Shown here in pieces: positions 6,432 through 14,290 of a stretch of DNA of 64,000 bases. The DNA lies in NCBI GenBank assembly GCA_046331175.1, contig JAXLRI010000005.1, positions 310,001 through 374,000 of the forward strand, in the 5' to 3' direction. Positions within the stretch are counted from its first letter, which is position 1; every line of letters starts with the position of its first letter. The position numbers and the translations under genes are program-made. Source of the DNA: JAWKIW01 sp046331175 (GTDB lineage Bacteria > Actinomycetota > Acidimicrobiia > Acidimicrobiales > Acidimicrobilacustridaceae). The notes beneath the pieces are model-generated. The model had not been told where the DNA came from. It made no database searches and was given only the letters and a program-made list of their open reading frames with translations.

Positions 6432-7877
6432 TCAGCGGGCGGCCGTCGCGTCCGCGTCGCGCTCTGCGACCGGCTCGTCGTCGGTCGACACCGCCCGGGC
6501 GGCACTGGCCAGCGAGGCGATCTCGTCGACGACGGCCTTCGTGAGCACGTCGACGTCGGGCGCGGTGTCGTAGTCACCGGTGACGCCGAAGGCGACCTGC
6601 CCGTTGTACGACAGGATGGCCGTGCCGACCCGCACGCCCTCCGACAGCGGCACGAACGGCAGGTACGCGACCATCTCGCGGCCGAGGCAGTACAGCGGCA
6701 GCTGGGGTCCGGGCACGTTGGTGGTCACGGTGTTGATCGACCGCTGCGGCAATCGCCGCATCAGCCGGATGGTGGCGCGGGTGCCGGCGCCGACCAGCAT
6801 CGGCGGAGCCACCTCGCCCAGGCCCGTCACCACCTCGCCGGCCTCGGCCATGTGGGACGACTTCAACGCCTCCATCTCCTCGTGGACCCGAGCCAGCCGG
6901 GTGATCGGGTCGCGCTCGTCGATGGGCAGCTCGTACAGCAGGGCCGAGACCCGGTTGTCCGGCGTGTCGCGCGCCTCGCCGCGCACCGACACCGGCACGA
7001 GCGTTCGCACGACGGCACCGTCGAGGTCGTCGCCGCGGTGCTCGAGCAGTGCTCGGTAGGCGCCGGCCAGGGCCGAGAGCACGACGTCGTTCACCGTGCC
7101 GCCGAAGGCCCGTCGGGCCGCCTTGATGTCGCCCAGGTCGACCGAGGCGTGGGCCCAGCTGCGATGGGGCCCGATGGGGCCCTCGATCGACAGCGGCGGG
7201 GTCGAGCCGAGGTGGCGGCCGAACTCGATCAGTCCGGCGCCGAGGTCGCGGACGTCGTCGATCGTCCGGCGCGGGTCGCGGACCGCGTCCAGGGCACGCC
7301 CCGCGATGCGGCCGACGTCGCCGGCCAGCCCCCGCCACGCGTCGAGCACCATCTCGATGGGGGACGGGTCGGGATCGGGATCCCACGGTGCGGGCACCGC
7401 CAGCTCGGCGTCGGGCGTCAGGTCCAGCAGCGCCGACAGCAGGTCGACCCCGCTGATGCCGTCGACCATGCAGTGGTGGACCTTCGAGATGATCGCCCAG
7501 CGGCCGTCGTCGAGCCCCTCGACCACCCAGGCCTCCCACAGCGGCCGGTGCCGGTCGAGCGGTTGGGACATGAGTCGCCCCATGAGCCGACGCAGGGCTC
7601 GATCGTCGCCGGGCGCCGGCAGGGCGGTGTGGCGGACGTGGTAGGCCAGGTTGAAGTGGGGGTCGTCCACCCACACGGGTCGGCCCAGCTCGAGTGGGAC
7701 CGTCCGGACCCGCTGGCGGTAGCGGGGGATGTGCTCGAGCTTGGACGCCAGCAGGGCGATGACCTCGTCGACGTCGGGGGCCGGTCCCTCGAAGACCGAG
7801 ACGCCGGCGATGTGCATGTGGGTGATGCCGTCCTCCAGGTGGAGGAACTCGGCGTCGAGGGTGCTGAGTCGGTCCAT
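6432..7877 (-). CDS. Wax ester synthase/diacylglycerol acyltransferase (WS/DGAT)
   Basis: A 481-residue member of the bacterial WS/DGAT family, which transfers acyl-CoA chains to fatty alcohols or diacylglycerol at the membrane to make storage lipids. The catalytic HHxxxDG is present as VHHCMVDG (His134, His135, Asp139, Gly140). Other hallmarks are MDRLSTLDAEFLHLEDG at the N-terminus, the PLDRHRPLWEAWVVEGL segment, NDVVLSALAGAYR (PLW/ND motif region) and NVPGPQLPLYCLG near the C-terminus. ATG 7877 is preceded by GGGGGGA. A TAGGTT hexamer at 7976-7981 may be its promoter, about 100 nt upstream. Confidence 0.92.
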   Translation of the reverse strand: MDRLSTLDAEFLHLEDGITHMHIAGVSVFEGPAPDVDEVIALLASKLEHIPRYRQRVRTVPLELGRPVWVDDPHFNLAYHVRHTALPAPGDDRALRRLMGRLMSQPLDRHRPLWEAWVVEGLDDGRWAIISKVHHCMVDGISGVDLLSALLDLTPDAELAVPAPWDPDPDPSPIEMVLDAWRGLAGDVGRIAGRALDAVRDPRRTIDDVRDLGAGLIEFGRHLGSTPPLSIEGPIGPHRSWAHASVDLGDIKAARRAFGGTVNDVVLSALAGAYRALLEHRGDDLDGAVVRTLVPVSVRGEARDTPDNRVSALLYELPIDERDPITRLARVHEEMEALKSSHMAEAGEVVTGLGEVAPPMLVGAGTRATIRLMRRLPQRSINTVTTNVPGPQLPLYCLGREMVAYLPFVPLSEGVRVGTAILSYNGQVAFGVTGDYDTAPDVDVLTKAVVDEIASLASAARAVSTDDEPVAERDADATAAR

Positions 7878-8039
7878 GGATCCCCCCTTGTGCGCCGGGG
7901 GCACCGGGCGACTCGATCGGGCGGGGCCCCCGGCCGACGGCGTCCGTGCGGCGGCCGTCGGTCCGTGTCCTTCGAACCTACGAAGCCCGGCCGGGGGAGG
8001 GCAGGGGCGAACGTCCCGATGCCCGACCGCAGCCGGTGC

Positions 8040-9320
8040 TCAGCGGTACTCGATGGTGGCGCCGGCCCACGCCGGCACCAGCTCGATCCACGTCTTCCCC
8101 GGAGCGAACGGCACCAGGCCGCCGTCGGGGCCGTAGTAGCGGGTGGCCGACTCGAGGCTGTCGCGCTGCCACGTGATGGGCAGCGCCGTGCCCCCGCTGA
8201 GCAGCCACCCGCCGCCGCCGCCGACCATCCTGGCCTCGGGGATCTGGTTGCCCGAGCCGTCGTTCACCCCCGAGTCGACGTAGTCGACGAACTGGATCAC
8301 GACGTTCTGGGGGGCGACCGGCCAGTTGTCGGCGTCGTAGTGGATCGAGCCGTTCTGCTCGCGCACGAAGGCGCCACCGCCCTCGTTCGGATCCCACCGG
8401 TACACCACGTTGGTGAAGCCGCCGCCGAACTGGAAGGCGGCGCCGACGACGGGGCGAGCTCCGGCGGGGACGGTGTTCGGCGCTCGGAAGGGCCACAGGG
8501 GCGTGGGGGCCACGGCGCCCGCCTGGCCGTACAGCGTCTGGGTGGACGAGTAGAGGTTGTGGGGGATCACCTTGGCCGGCGAGCGGTAGTAGGCACCCGG
8601 CCGGGCGTCGGCCCCGACGTCGGTGAGCGGCCCGTTCCGGAGGAGGTCGAGGAACGATCCGTTGGCCCCGGAGAAGGCGAACAGCGGCCGGTGCAGCTGG
8701 CCGGTGATGCCCAGGTCGGTGGAGCGGCCCGAGCGGATCGGGCCCACCGCATCGCTGTCGGAGCCGTGGAACACGGCGGCGAAGCGGGTGATGTTGCCCT
8801 CGACCCGCTCCTCGAACACCACGTCGGCCAGCGTCAGCCCCGACTGCGGTCGGGCGTCGGGGTCGAGGTTGTCGATCTTGACGACCAGGGCGCCCCGCCG
8901 CTCGATGCCGGGCACGTCGACGGGCTGATCGGTGAGGGGACCGGGTGGCCCGGTGCCCGGTCGCCGCGGCTTGCGGGTGGTGGTGGTCGTCCCCACACCG
9001 TCGGGGCCGGCGTCGGCCACGGCGGCGGCCGGGCCGGGGTCGGTGCCGGGGGCGGCGGCCTCGGTGGTGGACACGGGCAGGGTCGAGGCGACCGACGCCT
9101 GGTCGACGGTGGTCACGTCGCCGCCGGACCGCAGCACGCTGACGACGACCACCGCCAGCAGCACGGTGGCCAGCCCGACCCCGAGGGCGATCCGGGCCGT
9201 CGGCGTCTGCCACCAGCCGGCGGTCTGCGGGCCACCGTCGGCGGCCGTCACGTCGGCCGACGGCTCGGGCGCTCCGTCGCCGGGCTCCGCCGCAGCGTCG
9301 TCGGGCGGATCGGTGGCCAT
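8040..9320 (-). CDS. Membrane-anchored DUF3048 protein (YerB-like)
   Basis: 426 residues. An acidic cytosolic head is followed by one transmembrane helix (RIALGVGLATVLLAVVVVSV, about residues 43-62), a Thr/Pro/Ala-rich linker, and the DUF3048 domain, recognised by VVKIDNLDPDARPQSGLTLA and FEERVEGNITRFAAVFHG. The C-terminal half (about residues 300-426) corresponds to DUF3048_C, with DNWPVAPQNVVIQFVDYVDS. Homologues such as Bacillus YerB are lipoproteins of unknown function at the cell surface; here a membrane anchor replaces the lipid. ATG 9320 has a TACCAT hexamer 8 nt upstream and no ribosome-binding site. Confidence 0.85.
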   Translation of the reverse strand: MATDPPDDAAAEPGDGAPEPSADVTAADGGPQTAGWWQTPTARIALGVGLATVLLAVVVVSVLRSGGDVTTVDQASVASTLPVSTTEAAAPGTDPGPAAAVADAGPDGVGTTTTTRKPRRPGTGPPGPLTDQPVDVPGIERRGALVVKIDNLDPDARPQSGLTLADVVFEERVEGNITRFAAVFHGSDSDAVGPIRSGRSTDLGITGQLHRPLFAFSGANGSFLDLLRNGPLTDVGADARPGAYYRSPAKVIPHNLYSSTQTLYGQAGAVAPTPLWPFRAPNTVPAGARPVVGAAFQFGGGFTNVVYRWDPNEGGGAFVREQNGSIHYDADNWPVAPQNVVIQFVDYVDSGVNDGSGNQIPEARMVGGGGGWLLSGGTALPITWQRDSLESATRYYGPDGGLVPFAPGKTWIELVPAWAGATIEYR

Positions 9321-9328
9321 GGCGGTCG

Positions 9329-9334
9329 ATGGTA
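9329..9334 (-). promoter_or_regulatory. Leaderless-type -10 element (TACCAT)
   Basis: TACCAT on the minus strand, 8 nt before ATG 9320 of the DUF3048 gene. Confidence 0.4.
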
Positions 9335-9454
9335 GGTGAGGCCGGGAAGCGCATCGCGCCACCCCTGGCGGGCTGGCAGTAGGGTCGTGCGTGCTCGATG
9401 CCCGCGGCACGTGCCGGTGGGCCACCCCTCACGAGCCACCGTCAGGAGCACACC

Positions 9455-9739
9455 ATGGGCTGCCTCGTCTTCCTCGCCGCTGCACTCTCGCCTCGGCTGG
9501 CGCTGTTCCTGCTGTGGGTGTTCGGTGATCGCCTCACGATCGCCTTCGACAGCTTCTGGATCGGCTTCATCGGCTTCCTGTTCCTGCCGTGGACGGCCCT
9601 CGCCTGGGCTGTCGCCTACCAGCCGTTCTTCGGGGTGCAGGGCTTCGGGTGGTTCATCGTGGCCCTGGGCTTCTTCTTCGACATCTCGTCGTGGGGCTCG
9701 GGCGCCCGCGAGCAGCGCCGACGCCAGACCGCCTACTAG
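9455..9739 (+). CDS. Small integral membrane protein
   Basis: 94 residues with three hydrophobic segments (about residues 2-20, 26-52 and 56-76) and a basic C-terminal tail (GAREQRRRQTAY). ATG 9455 is preceded by CAGGAG at a good distance. Its shape and the WTALAWAVAYQPFFGVQGFG segment resemble short actinobacterial membrane proteins of unknown function. A TAGGGT hexamer at about 9379-9384 could be the promoter. No function can be assigned. Confidence 0.7.
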   Translation: MGCLVFLAAALSPRLALFLLWVFGDRLTIAFDSFWIGFIGFLFLPWTALAWAVAYQPFFGVQGFGWFIVALGFFFDISSWGSGAREQRRRQTAY

Positions 9740-9803
9740 CTAGCGCCAGCGTCGGTCGGGCGATCGCCACCCGCGAGTGCCGCGCTCGAGCGCCGGGCCG
9801 GCG

Positions 9804-11054
9804 TCACCCGGCCTCGGTCGTGCGGGTCTCCAGGGTGAGCACCTGGCGGCCGATGGCGGCCCGATCGCCGGGCTGGAGCCGCCGGGGCTCGGCGGGCACG
9901 AGCCGGACCCAGCGGCCGGCCGTGCCGTCCCACCAGAACGTGCCGTTGGTGCTGCCTCGATCCGACAGCACGACGTGCCATCCCTCGAGCCGCACCTCGG
10001 CGTGCACCCGCGACACCGTCCGCTCGGCGTCGTCGAGGACGAGCGGACGGGCCCGTCCGGCGACGACGAGCGGATCGTCGGCCGGCGCCCGCCCGATGAC
10101 GTAGTCGGTGTCGAGCAGGTAGCTGGCCCCGCCTTCGAACAGCAGCAGGCCGAGCGGGGGCCGTGGTCCGGTGTGGCGCCGTCCGTCGGCCAGCGAGAGC
10201 GCCATGCCGCACTCGCGGCACCGGGCGGCGGCGACGTCGTTCAGGTGGCCGAGGTCGCAGAGCACGCCGTCGAGGATCGGTGGGCCGTCGCTCGGTCCCA
10301 CCTCGGGCGCGACCCTCGCGGCGGCGCCGGCGATGGGGAGGGGCGGCCGAGCCTCGGGGCGGGTCCCCCGGTCGGGGACGAGCAGGACCGATCGGAAGCC
10401 GGGAGCGGGCAGTTCGGGCGCCCGGGGAGATGCGGGCGCGCCGGGCGCGCCGGGCGCGTCGGGCCGCGGGCCGGGCGGCGCCGGAGGGGCCGTGCCCGTG
10501 CCCGTCGAAGGGACCGGGGGCGCGGCGGCGGCCGTCGATCGGGTCGTCGGGGGCGCCACCGGCGCGCGTGCCGTGGTGAGGGTCAGCCGAGGCGTCGCCG
10601 CCACCACCAGGGCGCCGCCGCCGGCGACCGTGCCCGCCGTGAGCTCGGCGTCGGGGGCCCCGGCGGCGCCGTCGGCGGGGTCGAGGCGCAGCTCGAACGG
10701 GGCCGTGCTGGACAGGGGCCGGGCGACCACGGTGCCGTCGCTTGCTCTCACCGTGGTCGGGCCCGAGCGAACCGCCGCCGAGCCGTGCACCACGGCCTCG
10801 AGCCCATGGCTCCCATCGGCCACCACCGCCACCGCCGGCAGCGGGCGCAGGTCCGCGGCGGCCAGCGTGGCCAGGCGGGCGCTGATGGCGGCGGCCGGGG
10901 AGGGCCCGTCGGTGGCGGCGAGGCGGCAGGCCTCGGCGACCAGCGTCGGACCGTCACCGGGGCCGGGACCGATGACGGCCACCAGCCCCGGCACGCGCAC
11001 CACGAGCCCGTCGCCGGCCACCGGCCGCACCCGATGTCCGTCGAGACCCGGCAT
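9804..11054 (-). CDS. FHA-domain protein with zinc-knuckle-like segment
   Basis: 416 residues. The N-terminal 170 residues form an unrecognised domain (VAVIGPGPGDGPTLVAEACR and LPAVAVVADGSHGLEAVVHG), followed by a long Pro/Ala/Gly linker. Then comes a C-x3-H-x8-C-x2-C segment (CDLGHLNDVAAARCRECG), likely a zinc site, and a C-terminal FHA domain (about residues 310-410) with YVIGRAPADDP, RTVSRVHAEV, and DRGSTNGTFWW, so the phosphothreonine-binding Arg, Ser, His and Asn are all present. No Ser/Thr kinase gene is nearby. ATG 11054 has TACCGT 7 nt upstream, suggesting a leaderless transcript, and the gene is divergent from the small acidic proteins that follow. Confidence 0.85.
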   Translation of the reverse strand: MPGLDGHRVRPVAGDGLVVRVPGLVAVIGPGPGDGPTLVAEACRLAATDGPSPAAAISARLATLAAADLRPLPAVAVVADGSHGLEAVVHGSAAVRSGPTTVRASDGTVVARPLSSTAPFELRLDPADGAAGAPDAELTAGTVAGGGALVVAATPRLTLTTARAPVAPPTTRSTAAAAPPVPSTGTGTAPPAPPGPRPDAPGAPGAPASPRAPELPAPGFRSVLLVPDRGTRPEARPPLPIAGAAARVAPEVGPSDGPPILDGVLCDLGHLNDVAAARCRECGMALSLADGRRHTGPRPPLGLLLFEGGASYLLDTDYVIGRAPADDPLVVAGRARPLVLDDAERTVSRVHAEVRLEGWHVVLSDRGSTNGTFWWDGTAGRWVRLVPAEPRRLQPGDRAAIGRQVLTLETRTTEAG

Positions 11055-11061
11055 GCGGGCG

Positions 11062-11067
11062 ACGGTA
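11062..11067 (-). promoter_or_regulatory. Leaderless-type -10 element (TACCGT)
   Basis: TACCGT on the minus strand, 7 nt before ATG 11054 of the FHA gene. Confidence 0.4.
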
Positions 11068-11202
11068 CCCTGCGCCCGCGTCGAGGGGCGGCGCCAGCCG
11101 ACCCGCGGCCCCACCGTCGCCCGGATGGGTCGGTCGACCCCTTTTTCGGTCCCCCGGACCCGGGGCCCTGAAGTTGACGAGGACCCGGCCGACGAGAGCC
11201 CC

Positions 11203-11529
11203 ATGGATCACGATGGGGGGAGCCCTGCGGACGCGGGGCCCGACGGGTTCGACGACCTCTTCGACGGCGATGATCCGGCGATCGAGCGGGCCGTCCTCAA
11301 CGAGAGCGACGAGGGGCGGCGGATCCAGGCCCTGTTCGTCTCCGCCTTCGGCGCGTTCGTGCGCGATGAGCTCCGGCCGGTGCTGCGCGACGTCGCCGGC
11401 GCCGGTGGCCAGCCCCAGCTGCTGGTGAACGGGCTCGCCGACCTGCTCCGCTCGGTCGCCGACCAGATCGAGTTCCCTCTCGACCACCCGCGATCGGGCT
11501 TCCCCCCCGACCTCGAACGGTCGCCCTGA
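11203..11529 (+). CDS. Small acidic hypothetical protein
   Basis: 108 residues, strongly acidic at the N-terminus (FDDLFDGDDPAIERAV), then amphipathic helices (GRRIQALFVSAFGAFVRDEL and LLVNGLADLLRSVADQIEF). ATG 11203 is the first start after a long stretch without protein-like sequence in this frame, and is divergent from the FHA gene 149 nt away. I do not recognise the family. It is the first of a run of short acidic, helix-rich proteins in this block. Confidence 0.6.
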   Translation: MDHDGGSPADAGPDGFDDLFDGDDPAIERAVLNESDEGRRIQALFVSAFGAFVRDELRPVLRDVAGAGGQPQLLVNGLADLLRSVADQIEFPLDHPRSGFPPDLERSP

Positions 11530-11583
11530 CCCGGTGCCGCCGGTCGGTCGACCGACGGCTCGACGCCTCCGAGGAGGACCCGC

Positions 11584-11847
11584 ATGGAGCGGTGGACGTT
11601 CTTGATCCTGGCCGATGACGACGGCGCCGCCGACGGCATCCGCATGATCCTGCGCGCCGGCGACGACGAGGCCCGGTGGCCCCGCCTCCAGATCCTCCTC
11701 GACGGGACCGAGGTCCCCCTCGACGACCGGCCCCACGACTACGAGGCACCGGAGTGGAAGGCCACCCAGATCGTCGATGGGGCCGGCATGCCCGCCGGCC
11801 GCTGGGAGCAGCTCAAGGGCTCGCTGCGCGATCGCGCCCCCGCCTGA
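11584..11847 (+). CDS. Small hypothetical protein
   Basis: 87 residues with an N-terminal strand-like segment (WTFLILADDDGAADGIRMIL) and a WKATQIVDGAGMPAGRWEQL segment near the C-terminus. GGAGG at 11571-11575 precedes ATG 11584. It follows the preceding small gene by 54 nt and may be co-transcribed. No known domain recognised. Confidence 0.65.
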   Translation: MERWTFLILADDDGAADGIRMILRAGDDEARWPRLQILLDGTEVPLDDRPHDYEAPEWKATQIVDGAGMPAGRWEQLKGSLRDRAPA

Positions 11848-11970
11848 CCAGCGCCCCGAGCCCATGTGGTCCCGCCTCGTCGGGCCCGTTCGAGCGCGAG
11901 TCGAACCATCACTAGCGATGGCCACCGCCACGCGATAAAACAGGGCAGCGGAGTAGGGGTCGATGGGCGT

Positions 11971-12000
11971 GGGACCATCAGGCCTCTCTTGATGGTTCCC
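11971..12000 (+). promoter_or_regulatory. Hairpin in the leader just before the Pro/Glu-repeat gene
   Basis: gggaccatca (11971-11980) pairs with tgatggttccc (11990-12000) with one bulged t, and lies only 11 nt from ATG 12012, where a ribosome-binding site is expected but not seen. A second ccatc/gatgg pair sits at 11906-11921. The hairpin could end transcription from the upstream genes or govern translation of the gene that follows. Confidence 0.45.
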
Positions 12001-12011
12001 TGGGTGATTCG

Positions 12012-13229
12012 ATGGCGATCGTGCTCGTGTTGGTGGTCCTGGTGGCCATCGGCGGTGGCGTTGCGTTCTTCCTGAAGGCCAAGAGCGGCGGTGAGCCGGC
12101 GCGCCCGGCGTCCACGCCGAGCAGCCCGGCCGTGCCGAAGGGCTTCGACGAACCCGTCGACAAGTCGATCCTGGCGCCCGTCCTCGCGCCGAAGCTCTCG
12201 ACCGGGCTGCCGGCCGTGTCGCTGCCGAAGGACACCGCCGAGCCCGAGCCCGAGCCTCAGCCTCAGCCCGAGGCGGCGTCGCCCGAGCCGCTGCCGGTCC
12301 TCGACCTCACCGAGCCCGCCAGCGACGCGTCCGTCGCCACCGCGGATGAGGACGACGACGAGGACGAGGGCTTCGATCGCTTCGGCGCCCCTGGGACCCG
12401 GGCCAAGAAGGTCGACGAGAAGCTGACCAAGCCGATGGCCGAGTGGGCGGCGCCGACCGACGAGCCCATGGCCGAGGTGGCTGAGCCGGGGGCGGTGGTC
12501 GAGCCGGAGCCGGTGGCCGAGGTGGCTGCGTCGGAGCCGGAGCCGGTCCCCGTGGTCGAGCCGGAGCCGGTGGCTGAGCCGGAGCCGGTGGCTGAGCCGG
12601 AGCCGGTGGCCGAGGTGGCTGCGTCGGAGCCGGAGCCGGTCCCCGTGGTCGAGCCGGAGCCGGTGGCCGAGGTCGTGGCCGTCGACGAGGACACCGACGA
12701 CGTCGATGACAACGTCATCGAGCTGCCCGAGCCCGAGGCCGTGCCCGCCGGCGACGCCGTCGACCACGTGCTGCAGGCGTTGATCAACCGGGCCAAGGAG
12801 CGCCAGGTCGGCATGGCCCAGGTGGCCGCCGAGCTGGTCGAGCAGGCCAACCTCGAGGATCGCGAGCTCGACGAGGTCCTCGGCGACCTGCTCGGGCGCA
12901 CCGAGGAGGAGTCGGGGTCCGGCCAGCGCCTGGCCGAGCTGACGCTGTTCAGCGACGAGGTGCCCCAACGGCCCGGACAGCTCACCGACTTCGCCCGCCT
13001 GTCCGGCAGCGACAAGAAGCGAGCCCTCATCCGGGTGCTCTGCCTGCTCGTCGCCCTCCAGCAGGACGAGAAGCTCGAGCCGCGCGAGGCCGACGACGAC
13101 GACGAGCGGGCCTGGCCCCTGGCCCGGGCCGTGTGGCCCGCCAAGCCGGCGGCCGATGCCGACGATCCGGACATGCCGAAGCGCTCTCGCAAGGATCGCC
13201 GGCTGACCCGCTCGCGCGGCGTCGCCTGA
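12012..13229 (+). CDS. Membrane-anchored acidic protein with EPEPVAE repeats
   Basis: 405 residues: one N-terminal transmembrane helix (residues 2-22), an acidic disordered region to about residue 245 with about eight copies of EPEPV-A/P-E, then a helical C-terminal domain. That domain has DHVLQALINRAKERQVGMAQ, NLEDRELDEVLGDLLGR and SGSDKKRALIRVLCLLVALQ, and ends in a basic tail (KRSRKDRRLTRSR). With a cytosolic or surface orientation undecided, the repeat region would act as a flexible spacer. The IRVLCxLVA segment recurs in the convergent gene at 13272-13565. No family recognised. Confidence 0.75.
   Translation: MAIVLVLVVLVAIGGGVAFFLKAKSGGEPARPASTPSSPAVPKGFDEPVDKSILAPVLAPKLSTGLPAVSLPKDTAEPEPEPQPQPEAASPEPLPVLDLTEPASDASVATADEDDDEDEGFDRFGAPGTRAKKVDEKLTKPMAEWAAPTDEPMAEVAEPGAVVEPEPVAEVAASEPEPVPVVEPEPVAEPEPVAEPEPVAEVAASEPEPVPVVEPEPVAEVVAVDEDTDDVDDNVIELPEPEAVPAGDAVDHVLQALINRAKERQVGMAQVAAELVEQANLEDRELDEVLGDLLGRTEEESGSGQRLAELTLFSDEVPQRPGQLTDFARLSGSDKKRALIRVLCLLVALQQDEKLEPREADDDDERAWPLARAVWPAKPAADADDPDMPKRSRKDRRLTRSRGVA
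12501..12666 (+). repeat. 73-bp direct repeat, period 93, inside the Pro/Glu gene
   Basis: The segment starting at 12501 recurs from 12594 with near-identical sequence over 73 bp; between them are further copies of gagccggagccggtggc. The copies encode EPEPVAEVAASEPEPVPVVE. Such exact DNA repeats imply recent expansion and could vary in number between strains. Confidence 0.75.
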
Positions 13230-13271
13230 CCGTCCAGGATCGCCCGGGCCTCGGCGGCCCGCAGGCAGGGA

Positions 13272-13565
13272 TCAGGCCGGCGCGATCGTCGGGTCGTCGT
13301 CGAGCTCGCCGTAGGCGACGAGCTCGCACAGCACCCGGATGAACAGGCGCATCCGATCGGCCTCGCCCATGGTGGCGAACGGGTTGTCGTCGCGGGCGAT
13401 GTGGACCGTGGTGCGCGCCGCCGAGCCGGGCCGTTCGGCGGTGAGATCGATGACCGCACCACCGCCCTCGGTCGACGGGGACGACGGCGTGACCCCGAGC
13501 GGCGACGTCGAGAGGTCGACGTCGGCGGCGGCGTGCGCTGCGTCGGTGGTCTCGAACGTCGTCAT
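13272..13565 (-). CDS. Small protein sharing the IRVLCxLVA motif with its neighbour
   Basis: 97 residues from ATG 13565, with GGAGG placed upstream. The N-terminal two thirds are variable-looking and acidic (TTDAAHAAADVDLSTSPLG); the C-terminal third, NPFATMGEADRMRLFIRVLC then ELVAYGELDDD, aligns with the C-terminal part of the convergent gene at 12012-13229 (DFARLSGSDKKRALIRVLC then LLVALQQDEKLEP). The two genes meet tail to tail 42 nt apart. The family is not recognised. Confidence 0.65.
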   Translation of the reverse strand: MTTFETTDAAHAAADVDLSTSPLGVTPSSPSTEGGGAVIDLTAERPGSAARTTVHIARDDNPFATMGEADRMRLFIRVLCELVAYGELDDDPTIAPA

Positions 13566-13581
13566 CGGGGCAGCCTCCGGG

Positions 13582-13788
13582 TCAGCGTCGGCGGGGGAGC
13601 GGGCTGAGGTCGTCACCGGCCTCGGCCGGCACCGACACCGGCGCGGCCGAGGAGCCCGCCAGCGAGCCGAGGCCGCCGCGGGCGGCGAGGTCCTCGATCG
13701 AGGCGAACTCGGTGCTCGCCAGGACCCGGTGGACCTCGGCCAGGGTGTCGAGATCGATGTGCTGGTGCTTGTCTTCCACGTTCGCCAC
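13582..13788 (-). CDS. Small hypothetical protein
   Basis: 68 residues if started at GTG 13788 (VANVEDKHQHIDLDTLAEVH), with GAAGGC just upstream; an in-frame ATG at 13878 would add 30 less protein-like residues. The sequence continues RVLASTEFASIEDLAARGGL and ends in a basic PRRR. It lies 16 nt upstream of the next small gene and is probably in one transcript with it. No known domain. Confidence 0.6.
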   Translation of the reverse strand: MANVEDKHQHIDLDTLAEVHRVLASTEFASIEDLAARGGLGSLAGSSAAPVSVPAEAGDDLSPLPRRR

Positions 13789-13929
13789 CTTGCCTTCGTC
13801 GCCGACCGCCCGCGGTGACCGGGCGGTCGGATCAGGGTACGAGCGCTGTCGCTCGGATCGGGGGATGGTCGTCGGCATCGGCGGTGACCCGGGTCGCCAC
13901 GGCGACGGAGGGTCGAGCGCCGGACCGGC

Positions 13930-14157
13930 TCAGCGCCGACGGGGCAGGTCGACCAGCTCGATGTCGCCGGAGCGGTGGCGGGCCAGGTGGGCCCGCGCCT
14001 CGTCCTCGGCGGCCACGGCATCGGCGATGCGCTTCAGGGCGGCGGCGCGCTCGTCGATGTCGCGCAGCACGGACAGCTCGGCCAGGCCGGCGAGCTCGAC
14101 GGTGGGGGCCAGCAGCAGGTCGCCGTACTGGACTGGCTCTTCGAGCAACTGCTTCAC
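13930..14157 (-). CDS. Small helical hypothetical protein
   Basis: 75 residues from GTG 14157, preceded by GAGGAGG at 5 nt. The product looks helical (ELAGLAELSVLRDIDERAAA and LKRIADAVAAEDEARAHLAR) and ends in DLPRRR, the same basic ending as the previous gene. Its start overlaps the last stop (14154-14156) of the long reading frame of the ferritin-like gene upstream, though that frame is probably out of phase there. Part of the run of unrecognised small genes. Confidence 0.6.
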   Translation of the reverse strand: MKQLLEEPVQYGDLLLAPTVELAGLAELSVLRDIDERAAALKRIADAVAAEDEARAHLARHRSGDIELVDLPRRR

Positions 14158-14290
14158 GGCAGCCTCCTCGTCTCCGCCCGGAGCGATGGACGCCGCAAGG
14201 CTACGACCAGGGGTCGTCCAGGGCGCGGATGCTGCCGCCGGCGGACGGCGGTCGGCGGTCCGTCCGGCGGCCGGTCGGTGCCGCGGTGGG

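Noticed and set aside
6852..9335. 827-codon plus-strand open frame
   Set aside because: Antisense shadow of the WS/DGAT and DUF3048 genes, with no domain and no start signal.
14154..14290. C-terminal extension of the ferritin-like protein
   Set aside because: Composition is noncoding; a different frame carries the credible C-terminus.
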